A DNA stretch of 64,000 bases. Origin: Saprospiraceae bacterium (GTDB taxonomy: Bacteria; Bacteroidota; Bacteroidia; Chitinophagales; Saprospiraceae). The translations under genes and the position numbers were made by a program. Below are positions 28,013 to 36,385 of the stretch, piece after piece. Under the pieces are notes generated by a model. It was given only the letters and a program-made list of their open reading frames with translations. It had not been told where the DNA came from and ran no database searches. Every line of letters begins with the position of its first letter. The stretch's first letter is position 1. The stretch covers positions 1-64,000 of the forward strand of contig JAKVCU010000064.1 of assembly GCA_022448955.1 (NCBI GenBank), read 5' to 3'.

Positions 28013-29194
28013 ATGAACATTGTAACGCAAGCCGAAAAATATGTTCGCGAACTGCTTACAGCAGAACTTACAAAAGATCACAGGTATCACAACTTGACGC
28101 ATACCTTGATGGTTAGAGAGAAATGTATAGAACTCTCTGATAAATTATCGTTGAATGAAGAGGAAAGAGAAATTCTTCAACTAGCTGCACTATTTCACGA
28201 TACTGGTTTCACGAAAGTTTATACAGGGCATGAGGAGGTGAGTAAGGCCATAGCAGCGGCCTTTTTAGAAGAACATAAGTATCCACAAGATAGGCTGGAT
28301 AAAATTTTAGTATGCATTGGTGCGACGAAGGTCGGTGTTGTCGCTAAAGACCAACTAGAAGAAGTTATTCAAGATGCTGATTTGAATAACTTAGGAAGTG
28401 GCCGCTATGGAGAAGTGCTAGCAGGTTTGAGGCATGAATGGAAAGTGTTTTTGGGTAGAGAATATTCAGATGAAGAATGGCATAAGATGAATTATCAATT
28501 CATTAAAAACCATGAATATCATACAGAAGTAGCCAAAGAAGACTTCGAAGAACCATTGCAAGAAAATTTGAAGTCCATGAAGAAGATGGTAAAAAAAGAC
28601 AAAAAGAAAAAAGATAAAAAGAAAGGTGCTGGGCAATCAGACAATGGTATTGGTACCAATAAAGGGGCACAAATGATGTTTAAAACAGCATTGCGCAATC
28701 ACCTGGATTTGACCAGCTTAGCAGATAATAAAGCCAATATGATGCTGAGCGTTAATGCACTGATTATAACGGTAGCTATGCCCTTAGCAGCATCGTTCAC
28801 TCAGGGAAGAATTAATTTGCTCTTCCCGATTGCCTCCTTGTTGTTCTTTTGCTTGATCTCTATGATTTTTGCCACGATGGCCACTCGTCCAATCAAAATG
28901 AATGGAATCACCCCATCCAGTCTTATTTCAGAAAGAAAGTCTAATCTTTTCTTCTTTGGTAATTTTTATAGAATGAATTATCGCGACTATGAGATTGGAA
29001 TGCGCCAAGTCATTAAGAGTGAAGAATTATTGGAAGCCTCTATTATGAGAGATTTATATTTTCTAGGAAAAACATTAGGTAATAAATACGGCTTACTTCG
29101 ATTGTGTTACACCATTTTTATGGTAGGAATTACCATTTCTGTCATTATTTTTGTGATCGTTTATACTGATTTTATAGCATCTAATCCTAGATGA
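28013..29194 (+). CDS. HD-domain phosphohydrolase fused to PycTM (Pycsar effector-like) membrane domain
   Basis: A 393-residue fusion. Residues 1 to about 175 are an intact HD metal-phosphohydrolase domain (His26/His30 in YHNLTH, His62-Asp63 in LFHDTG, Asp121 in VIQDADLNNLG). A lysine-rich linker (DKKKKDKKKGAG, near 196-208) joins it to the Pycsar effector-type domain: KTALRNHLDLTSLADNKANMM, TMs at about 243-263, 272-294 and 361-388, and ending near the C-terminus. PycTM proteins are effectors of the cyclic-pyrimidine (cCMP/cUMP) Pycsar anti-phage pathway. No pyrimidine cyclase gene is nearby, so the defence role is inference. A family alternative is a nucleotide phosphodiesterase regulated by its own membrane module. 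Confidence 0.8.
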   Translation: MNIVTQAEKYVRELLTAELTKDHRYHNLTHTLMVREKCIELSDKLSLNEEEREILQLAALFHDTGFTKVYTGHEEVSKAIAAAFLEEHKYPQDRLDKILVCIGATKVGVVAKDQLEEVIQDADLNNLGSGRYGEVLAGLRHEWKVFLGREYSDEEWHKMNYQFIKNHEYHTEVAKEDFEEPLQENLKSMKKMVKKDKKKKDKKKGAGQSDNGIGTNKGAQMMFKTALRNHLDLTSLADNKANMMLSVNALIITVAMPLAASFTQGRINLLFPIASLLFFCLISMIFATMATRPIKMNGITPSSLISERKSNLFFFGNFYRMNYRDYEIGMRQVIKSEELLEASIMRDLYFLGKTLGNKYGLLRLCYTIFMVGITISVIIFVIVYTDFIASNPR

Positions 29195-29263
29195 TTTTTG
29201 GGGATAGCTTCCAATAGACATTGGAATAGTTGACAATTGTTTAAACAACCAACAACCAACAGC

Positions 29264-30367
29264 ATGTCATTAAAAGTCTTGGTCATAAGTAATTATGACG
29301 ATAATTACAACGCAGTTCGCCCAGAAGGAGAATTGTTTATTGGATTGAAAGAAGCAGGGGTGGATGTAGAAGTAATGACCTTTGGTCATGCGCCTTTTGT
29401 TCAGCGATTTGAAGAGGCAGGAGTGAAGGTGATTCCTTTTCATCCTACCAAAAAGTTTGACAAAGAAGCAGTCGCAAAAATTCGACAAGTATTAGTTGAA
29501 GGTAAGCATCATATCATGCATTTATTCAATAACCCAGCGATTGTTAACGGTATTCGAGCAGCAAAAGGATTAGATGTAAAAGTAGTTGCCTACCGAGGGT
29601 ATGCTGGTAATATCCATTGGTGGAATCCACTCAGTTATTTGACTTTCCTCAATCCTAGGATAGATAAAATCACTTGCCTTGCCGATTCTGTTTATGAACA
29701 GTTAAGCGCACAATGGACACTTCCTAAGCATAAATTAATCATTGTCAATAAAGGTCATCAGTTGAAGTGGTATAAGGATATCGAACCATTAGATGTACGA
29801 CAAGAATTTGGTTTGCCAGATGATGCCTTTGTTTTCACGACAGTGGCGAATAATCGAAGAATGAAAGGCATTCCATATTTGTTGAATGCTACTAAATACT
29901 TCCCTGCCGATGCACCAATTTACATTCTATTAGTTGGGCGTGGAATGGATACACCTCAGAATTTGAAAATTATCAAAGGCACACCTTATGAGAAGAAAGT
30001 GATTTTCACAGGTTTTAGGAAAGATGTGATGAATATAGTGGCTGGTAATAATGTATCCGTTTTGCCTTCCATTTTTGGAGAAGCTATTCCTAAATCTTTA
30101 ATTGAGTCAATGGCCTTAGGACGTCCTTGCGTAGCGACTTCCATCTCGGGTAATCGTGGCCTAGCAGTAGAGGGGGAAAGTGCTCTAGTGGTTTCTCCAC
30201 GTCAGGCTAAGCCATTAGCAGAAGCTATGCTTCGTTATTATAATGATGAAGATTTGCGTAAGCAAATGGGCGAAAAGGCAAAAGCGCACATCGGTAATTA
30301 TTTTAATACAGCGCGTTCTGTACGAGAAATGAAGCAGTTATATGAGTCATTGGTGCAAAAATCATAG
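29264..30367 (+). CDS. GT4-family glycosyltransferase
   Basis: A 367-residue retaining glycosyltransferase of the GT-B fold. The C-terminal half has the GT4 catalytic pattern VSVLPSIFGEAIPKSLIESMALG (seen as FGEAIP...SLIESMALGRP; E-x7-E) preceded by KKVIFTGFRKDV. The N-terminal half begins MSLKVLVISNYDDN. I use the ATG at 29264, since the frame upstream begins only at a TTG. The next gene is a second sugar transferase of GT-C type, so both may act on one cell-surface glycan. Confidence 0.85.
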   Translation: MSLKVLVISNYDDNYNAVRPEGELFIGLKEAGVDVEVMTFGHAPFVQRFEEAGVKVIPFHPTKKFDKEAVAKIRQVLVEGKHHIMHLFNNPAIVNGIRAAKGLDVKVVAYRGYAGNIHWWNPLSYLTFLNPRIDKITCLADSVYEQLSAQWTLPKHKLIIVNKGHQLKWYKDIEPLDVRQEFGLPDDAFVFTTVANNRRMKGIPYLLNATKYFPADAPIYILLVGRGMDTPQNLKIIKGTPYEKKVIFTGFRKDVMNIVAGNNVSVLPSIFGEAIPKSLIESMALGRPCVATSISGNRGLAVEGESALVVSPRQAKPLAEAMLRYYNDEDLRKQMGEKAKAHIGNYFNTARSVREMKQLYESLVQKS

Positions 30368-30371
30368 GGAA

Positions 30372-30390
30372 TGCTATCTTTACGATAGCA
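30372..30390 (+). other. Small intercistronic hairpin
   Basis: TGCTATC (30372-30378) pairs with GATAGCA (30384-30390) around TTTAC, directly after the GT4 stop codon. No T-tract, so a promoter element or processing site is as likely as a terminator. Confidence 0.35.
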
Positions 30391-30404
30391 AAGCAGTATA
30401 AAAT

Positions 30405-31850
30405 ATGGCACTGGATAGGTTGACGCAGGCGCAAGCGCTGCTTCTTTTTTGTGTATTAGCAATTTTATTAAGGGTATTTTCTTTTTTTCCAACCGTCATC
30501 GATCACGATGAATCTACTTATATTTTAATCGCTGATGCTTTGCGTAAAGGCATGGTTTATCAAGTTGATTATATCGACACCAAACCTATCGGCATATTTT
30601 TAATCATTGCTTTTTTCCAGTTTTTTATTGGCAAGTCGATCTTCCTTTTTCGTTTGATGACGGCTATAGTGATTGCGGCAACTGCTTTCTTTCTCTACAA
30701 AGCACAGCGCAAACAAGGACAGTCCAATCATGTAGCTCTTGCAACGGGCATTATTTTTTTGTTTGTCAATTCTTTGTATACTTTTTTTGGTATTGCACCA
30801 AATACTGAAACCTTCTTTAATCTTTTTACTGCTTTGGCCTTATGGTTATTTATTGCAGAAGATCGAATGTCTATTTTGTTCTTAGCAGGTTTGAGTTTAG
30901 GGATTGGTTTTGTCATAAAATATGTGGTGCTTTTTGATGCCGCTGCTTTTGGCTTTTTTATCTTGCTTTTGGCTTTGCAAAAGGAACGGACTTGGGGCAC
31001 TGCTCTAAAGCAGTGTGTAGTGATGGGCGTTGGCTTTTGTATTCCATTTGCACTGCTATTGTTGTACTATTATCAGAAAGACTTATTAGATGCTTTCTGG
31101 TTCCACACATTTACAGTAAGTGGACGTTATCCTAAAACACGCATTGTTTCTGACTATTTCAAGTTTTTCTTTGCAGACTTTTTTCCGCGCTTTTTGCCAG
31201 TCAGCATATTTTATTTTTATGTGCTTTTCAGCAAATCTATCTCTAAGTATCTTCGTCAATTCTTGGCATTATGGGGGGCATTGGTATGGGTGGTTATCCT
31301 CATTCCAGGTAATCACTATTGGCATTATTGTATTCAATTTTTAGTACCTTTTAGCTTTACTGCGGGTTTGTTTTTTGGTGTTGAAAGACATGGCTTGCCA
31401 AAATGGCTACAATTGATCACGCGACCGAAGTTTGGTTTTGGCTTTTTAGGGTTGTTGATCATCGCCAATTTATTTATTCAAAAAGCAGATTATTTTGACA
31501 AACCTGATTATGCTAAAGAAATTGCAGAATACCTAGAGCCACACTTAGAGAAAGACGACCAAATTTACATGGCAAATATTCATCAAATTGTCTATTTCCT
31601 TCTGGATAAAAAATGCCCGATTCCTTACCTACATCATTCTTTGTTTTGGGAAGAAAAGCATGTTAAAGCAATGGAGATCGATGTTCAGAAAGAACTAGAA
31701 AACATATTCTCGGCTACTCCCAAATTCATCCTTATAGAACGCCCATTAAAAGATGACCGACTGGAAGATTATTTGATAGAATATTATAACTTAGATCATG
31801 CTACAGGAAAAGATGATCGTGTAAAGATTTATAAAAGAAAATCATCATGA
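30405..31850 (+). CDS. GT-C membrane glycosyltransferase (PMT/ArnT-like)
   Basis: A 481-residue polytopic protein with about ten to eleven transmembrane segments. Near the N-terminus the motif DHDESTYILIADALRKG and YIDTKPIGI, acidic residues after the first helix, matches the GT-C family of PMT_2/ArnT-like lipid-linked sugar transferases; the C-terminal 110 residues are soluble. It likely uses a polyprenyl-phosphate sugar at the periplasmic face. It is in tandem with the GT4 gene. Acceptor unknown. Confidence 0.75.
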   Translation: MALDRLTQAQALLLFCVLAILLRVFSFFPTVIDHDESTYILIADALRKGMVYQVDYIDTKPIGIFLIIAFFQFFIGKSIFLFRLMTAIVIAATAFFLYKAQRKQGQSNHVALATGIIFLFVNSLYTFFGIAPNTETFFNLFTALALWLFIAEDRMSILFLAGLSLGIGFVIKYVVLFDAAAFGFFILLLALQKERTWGTALKQCVVMGVGFCIPFALLLLYYYQKDLLDAFWFHTFTVSGRYPKTRIVSDYFKFFFADFFPRFLPVSIFYFYVLFSKSISKYLRQFLALWGALVWVVILIPGNHYWHYCIQFLVPFSFTAGLFFGVERHGLPKWLQLITRPKFGFGFLGLLIIANLFIQKADYFDKPDYAKEIAEYLEPHLEKDDQIYMANIHQIVYFLLDKKCPIPYLHHSLFWEEKHVKAMEIDVQKELENIFSATPKFILIERPLKDDRLEDYLIEYYNLDHATGKDDRVKIYKRKSS

Positions 31851-32408
31851 CGAAATCTCTGTACTTGGGTGGATGGGAAGTTGTTCTGAATGTAGACACA
31901 GTGTGCCAATGAATCTACTTTGGACGCCCTTCTGTTAGGTATGGAATTAGTATTTGAAGAAGACCACATTGGTGGATTTGTAGGAGTCTGAACGAGGTGA
32001 GATGATAGGCAAACTGCGAAGTTCCATTTCAATACATAGGCTTCATTAATGATGAAGGCCTGAATCAACAGTAGCCTGTTATTTTGTGTAGCATACCTAA
32101 ACGGCTAGTTAAAGTTGCTTGTATAATAAAACCGGCAGGCACGGTGTCAGCGCGAAAATAATAAGAAACTGAGGATAGGAAAGTTACGCATGATTTTTGA
32201 GCTGACTTTAGAACCTGTCTACCTAATTTACTCCTCTAAAAGTAAAATGGACATCTTTTTTAAAAGATAAACTTTAACAATTTCCTAAAAAACAACAACT
32301 TGACGTATTTTAGTAATATTCGTTCAATGATAGACTAAGTGTCTAGACAACATTACTGTACCAATTTTTTATACTAACTACTTAGAAGCATTCACTAATT
32401 CACCTACT
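31851..32408. other. Intergenic region with repeat copy B
   Basis: From 31851 to 32097 I see no convincing gene: a 79-residue antisense frame (31829-32068) has no family resemblance. Copy B of the palindromic repeat follows at 32098-32229. The remaining stretch to 32408 is AT-rich and contains the promoter of the downstream gene, but no clear box. Confidence 0.5.
32098..32229 (+). repeat. Palindromic repeat, copy B
   Basis: Starts with CGGCTAG and TTGCTTGTATAATAAAA (32102-32131). Core at 32163-32193, 31 bp (ACTGAGGATAG then AGTTACGCATGA). Arms gtcagcgc (32146-32153) and gagctgac (32199-32206) pair over 7 of 8. Confidence 0.75.
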
Positions 32409-35400
32409 ATGCAATTGAAGACATACTACTTATTATTGATCATTTTTTTATTCACCATTCTTCAGAGTTGTGCAACTTTCCAATCCCAATATAAGCGAGA
32501 TGTAAAGGAATGGGAGCAAGATCAATTCCCTGATCCAGCACTGATCGAACACACATTATACCTTATCGGGGATGCAGGTAAATCACCTAAAGATAGACCC
32601 GCACCAGCCATTAGGCTCTTAGGCGATGCTTTAAAAACAGCAGGGGAAAATAGCACTACTATTTTCTTAGGAGATAATATCTATCCAGATGGACTTCCTC
32701 CTGAGGATGATAAAAGATATACTGACGCCAAATATAACTTAGATCGACAGCTCGAGATTTTAAAAAATTATAAAGGCGACTCTTACTTCATTCCTGGCAA
32801 TCATGATTGGGTGGCCGATGGTTATAAAGCTGTAAATCGACAAGAGGAGTATATTGAAGATTATTTAGATAAAAAGAAGGTATTCTTACCTAAAAATGGC
32901 TGTTCGGGCCCCGAGGTAGTGAAGGTAACAGATAACCTTACTTACATTTTCATAGATACACAATGGTGGATTGTCAACTGGGACGAACAACCAGGCATCA
33001 ATGATGGCTGTGACGCTAAAAACAAAGATACTTTTATTGGTTTACTCGATTCGGCACTAAAGAAAAATAGAGATAAGACAGTGGTTTTAGCATTGCACCA
33101 TCCATTGTATTCGAATGGCTCTCATGGCGGGCATTATTCTTGGAAAGATCATATTTTTCCTTTTACTGCTGTTAATGAGAAGCTATATATTCCATTACCA
33201 GGCATAGGTACTGTTTTACAGCAAATTCGTGCTAATATTGGCATCCGTCAAGATGTTAACTATCCCCTTTTGGCGGACTTAAAACAAGAGATTTTGAATT
33301 TGACCAAAGGAATGGACAACATCATTTTTGCTTCAGGGCATGACCACAACTTACAGTATATTGAAGCTGGTGGGCATCCTTTTGTCGTAAGTGGGGCTGG
33401 TTCTAAAGAAGCAGCTGCAAAGGCAAGTGGTAATGTGTTGTTTTCTCATGGGAGTTATGGTTTTGCAAAGATTAATTTTTACAAGGATGGTTCAGCATGG
33501 ATCAGTTATTATAAAACAGAAAAGGATGCAGCCCAAGCAGAGCTGGTTTTTAGAAAGAAAATTTTGGATGCTTTAGAAAGAGATATTCCTACTTCCTTCC
33601 CTGAATATGAGCAGAATTTAGATTCTATCCAAGTGTCACTCTACTCCGAAGAGGTAACGGAAAAAGGAGGAATGCATCGATTCTTATGGGGAGAATTGTA
33701 TAGAGATGTTTATTCTTTAGGGTTTAAGGTGCCTACCCTAGATTTGAGTGAAATCAAGGGTGGTCTGACGCCCATTCGTAAAGGAGGAGGTAATCAAACG
33801 AATAGTCTTCGCCTAGAGGCAAAGGACGGTAGGCAGTATGTGCTGCGCTCTATGCAAAAGGACGCGGGCCGTATCATGGGAGGAGTGCTGCGTGGCACTT
33901 TCGTCGTTGATCTAATGCGTGATGTATTTACTTTTTCGCATCCGTATGCCGCTTTTGTAGTACCTGCTTTGGCAGATGCCGCTGGAATTTATCATACTAA
34001 TCCAAAACTCTACTACGTACCTAAGCAACCTGCTTTGGGCACCTACAATGATTTATTTGGAGGTGGGTTGTACTTATTTGAAGAGCGACCAGCTGATGAT
34101 CGCACTGATGTGAAAAGCTTTGGCTATTCTGAGGAAATTATAAGTACTCCAGATCTTGTTCAAAAATTACAAAGGAATCATAAACACCGGGTTGACCAAG
34201 CCTTTTTGATTCGGTCTCGTTTATTTGATATGACTATTGGTGATTGGGATCGCCATAGCGATCAGTGGCGTTGGGCGTCTTTTGATGATGAAGGCGGAGG
34301 AACCTATTACCGGCCAATTCCTAGAGATAGAGATCAACCTTTCTCAAAGTTTGATGGTGTGCTGATGCAAATTATAAATAAAACGGTTCCTTTAGCTAGA
34401 CAGTTTCAATCTTATGGCGAAGAGATACCGAATATAAAATGGTATAACAATTATGCCCGTTTCTTTGACCAAGCATTTTTAAACCAACTGACTTGGGAAG
34501 AATGGGAAAAGGAAGTGGAGCATATCCAGAAAAATTTAACTGATGAAGCAATCGAATCAGCATTAGCTCAATGGCCAAAAGTGGTGTACGAAGCGAATGG
34601 CGAGGAGATTATGAGAAAAATGAAGGGAAGGCGAAATAATTTAATGAAAATTGCAAGAGATTATTATGAAGTACTAGCTAAAAAGGTAGTCATAGTTGGT
34701 ACGAATAAAAATGATCGATTTGAAGTGGAAAGAGGAGAGGGACAAACGACGGTACGATTGTATATTTTGAAAAAAGGAAAGAAAAAGGACAAAATGTACG
34801 AACGTACATTTCGGCATAGCGAAACAAAAGAAGTCCAACTTTATGGCTTAGATGGAGATGATGAGTTTGAAATAGATGGAGAAGCCAATTCTGGAATTCT
34901 AGTACGTGCAATTGGAGGGCGTGATAAGGATGTATTTGATGACGATTCATCTGTGAAAGGCTGGAGCAAAAAAACAAAAATTTATGACACTATAGAAGGC
35001 AATAAAGTAAAAGATGATAATGAGATAAAAGATCATCGTTCTGATCGTTATATATTGAATGAATACGATTTTAAAGATAAGGATGTTAATTATGCCATGA
35101 TTCTTCCAGTTTTGGGCTTTAACCCAGACGATGGTAACTACTTAGGTGCTTTTATTGATATCTACCGCTTTGGGTTCAAGAAAAAGCCTTATGCGCAAAA
35201 GCATAGAATTGGTGGCAATTATGCATTTGCTACTCAAGCCGTTGACTTTTATTACCAACCTGAATTTGTTAATGTATTTGGTAAGTGGGATTTACTGTTC
35301 GATATAGAGTGGCGAAGTCCTCAGTACGTAGATAACTTCTTTGGTTTAGGGAATGAATCGATCAATCGAGATTTAGATGATCTTTCTTTCCATAGGGTTC

Positions 35401-36131
35401 GTAAATCGGTCTTCTTTGCATATCCAGCCCTAAGATATACTTTCAGGAACGGGGGGTATTTTCGCTTTTCTGGAGCTTATGAAAGACATAAAATAGAGCG
35501 AACCGCCAACCGTTTTATCGTTTCGGATTTTTCATCAATTAGGGAAGAGAACTTTGATGATCAATACTTTGCTGGTGCAGATGCGATGTATTTTTATGAA
35601 AATTACGATTCGCCTGCGGCACCTACCAAGGGTTTTAAATTTGCACTCAAAGTAGGATGGAGAACCAATTTGATAGAGGAGGAGCGTCATTACTCTTATA
35701 TCGCTTCTTCCATTGCTTTATACCAAAAGCTGGTGCCAAACGGAAGTTTGGTTTTTGCCTCTGAAGTAGGAGGGCAGCACAACTTTGGTGAATTTGAGTT
35801 TTATCAAGCAGCTATTATTGGAGGGCAAAATAGTTTGCGTGGATTTCGACAAGAACGTTTCGCTGGCGATGCTTCCTTCTATCAATCTACCGATTTACGA
35901 CTGCGTCTATTCAATAACGCAAAAACTTATATCGCTCCAATCTCTTTTGGCATATTTGGGAGCTTTGATTATGGTAGAGTATGGTTAGAAGAGGAAGAAT
36001 CCGGGCTTTGGCATCATTCTTTCGGCAGTGGATTGTGGGTGAGTACACTGGACTTTATATGTATTACTGGTTCTTTACAATATTCGGATGAAGGCAATCG
36101 ATTGATCATCCAATCGCGCTTTAATTTTTAA
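32409..36131 (+). CDS. Giant lipoprotein: calcineurin-like phosphoesterase + kinase-like region + outer-membrane barrel
   Basis: A 1240-residue modular protein. A signal peptide with lipobox LQSC (Cys21) precedes a metallophosphoesterase domain (about 45-330): GDAGKSP, FLGDNIYPDG, PGNHDW, ALHHPLYSNGSHGGHY, ASGHDHN. The middle (about 430-700) contains LFDMTIGDWDRHSDQW and RPIPRDRDQPFSK, reminiscent of the DRH catalytic loop and metal-binding Asp of FAM20C/PI-kinase-like folds. The C-terminal half (about 900-1240) is a beta-barrel with BamA/TamA-like GGQNSLRGFRQERFAGD and terminal IIQSRFNF. The three-part fusion occurs in Bacteroidota, but its substrate is unknown. Kinase-like identity is inference from two motifs. 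Confidence 0.7.
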   Translation: MQLKTYYLLLIIFLFTILQSCATFQSQYKRDVKEWEQDQFPDPALIEHTLYLIGDAGKSPKDRPAPAIRLLGDALKTAGENSTTIFLGDNIYPDGLPPEDDKRYTDAKYNLDRQLEILKNYKGDSYFIPGNHDWVADGYKAVNRQEEYIEDYLDKKKVFLPKNGCSGPEVVKVTDNLTYIFIDTQWWIVNWDEQPGINDGCDAKNKDTFIGLLDSALKKNRDKTVVLALHHPLYSNGSHGGHYSWKDHIFPFTAVNEKLYIPLPGIGTVLQQIRANIGIRQDVNYPLLADLKQEILNLTKGMDNIIFASGHDHNLQYIEAGGHPFVVSGAGSKEAAAKASGNVLFSHGSYGFAKINFYKDGSAWISYYKTEKDAAQAELVFRKKILDALERDIPTSFPEYEQNLDSIQVSLYSEEVTEKGGMHRFLWGELYRDVYSLGFKVPTLDLSEIKGGLTPIRKGGGNQTNSLRLEAKDGRQYVLRSMQKDAGRIMGGVLRGTFVVDLMRDVFTFSHPYAAFVVPALADAAGIYHTNPKLYYVPKQPALGTYNDLFGGGLYLFEERPADDRTDVKSFGYSEEIISTPDLVQKLQRNHKHRVDQAFLIRSRLFDMTIGDWDRHSDQWRWASFDDEGGGTYYRPIPRDRDQPFSKFDGVLMQIINKTVPLARQFQSYGEEIPNIKWYNNYARFFDQAFLNQLTWEEWEKEVEHIQKNLTDEAIESALAQWPKVVYEANGEEIMRKMKGRRNNLMKIARDYYEVLAKKVVIVGTNKNDRFEVERGEGQTTVRLYILKKGKKKDKMYERTFRHSETKEVQLYGLDGDDEFEIDGEANSGILVRAIGGRDKDVFDDDSSVKGWSKKTKIYDTIEGNKVKDDNEIKDHRSDRYILNEYDFKDKDVNYAMILPVLGFNPDDGNYLGAFIDIYRFGFKKKPYAQKHRIGGNYAFATQAVDFYYQPEFVNVFGKWDLLFDIEWRSPQYVDNFFGLGNESINRDLDDLSFHRVRKSVFFAYPALRYTFRNGGYFRFSGAYERHKIERTANRFIVSDFSSIREENFDDQYFAGADAMYFYENYDSPAAPTKGFKFALKVGWRTNLIEEERHYSYIASSIALYQKLVPNGSLVFASEVGGQHNFGEFEFYQAAIIGGQNSLRGFRQERFAGDASFYQSTDLRLRLFNNAKTYIAPISFGIFGSFDYGRVWLEEEESGLWHHSFGSGLWVSTLDFICITGSLQYSDEGNRLIIQSRFNF

Positions 36132-36385
36132 TGTTTATTGCCATCTATATAAGCGGCTAGTCAAAATTGCTTGTATAATAAAATGGTCCCTTCGAAAATT
36201 ATAAGTAACTGACGAATTCAGAATTACGCATGATGTTTAAAGGGTCGTTAAAACCTGTTAGCCTGTGGCTGGAATTTCATTGTACCAATTCCAGCCTGCC
36301 GACAGGTACAGTTTCGGGCAAACTACTTAAGTACTATTCATCTTTTTGAAAGGATAAATTGTTAGGTAAAATAAACATACCAGGC
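36132..36385. other. Intergenic region with repeat copy C
   Basis: Short spacer almost entirely occupied by repeat copy C; no other feature visible. Confidence 0.5.
36151..36331 (+). repeat. Palindromic repeat, copy C
   Basis: Begins AAGCGGCTAG, then GTATAATAAAATG. Core 36203-36233 (31 bp; ACTGACGAATT then ATTACGCATGA). Arms cccttcgaaaattat (36188-36202) and its partner at 36230-36244 pair over 11 of 15. Right end module: ccagcctgccgacagg then gtttcgggcaaactact. Lies 19 nt after the preceding stop codon. Confidence 0.8.

Noticed and set aside
28013-30367. Complete Pycsar operon
   Set aside because: Flanking genes are an aminotransferase and glycosyltransferases; no nucleotide cyclase motif was seen.
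31829-32068. 79-residue antisense frame after the GT-C gene
   Set aside because: Overlaps the gene end, has no start context and no recognisable domain.
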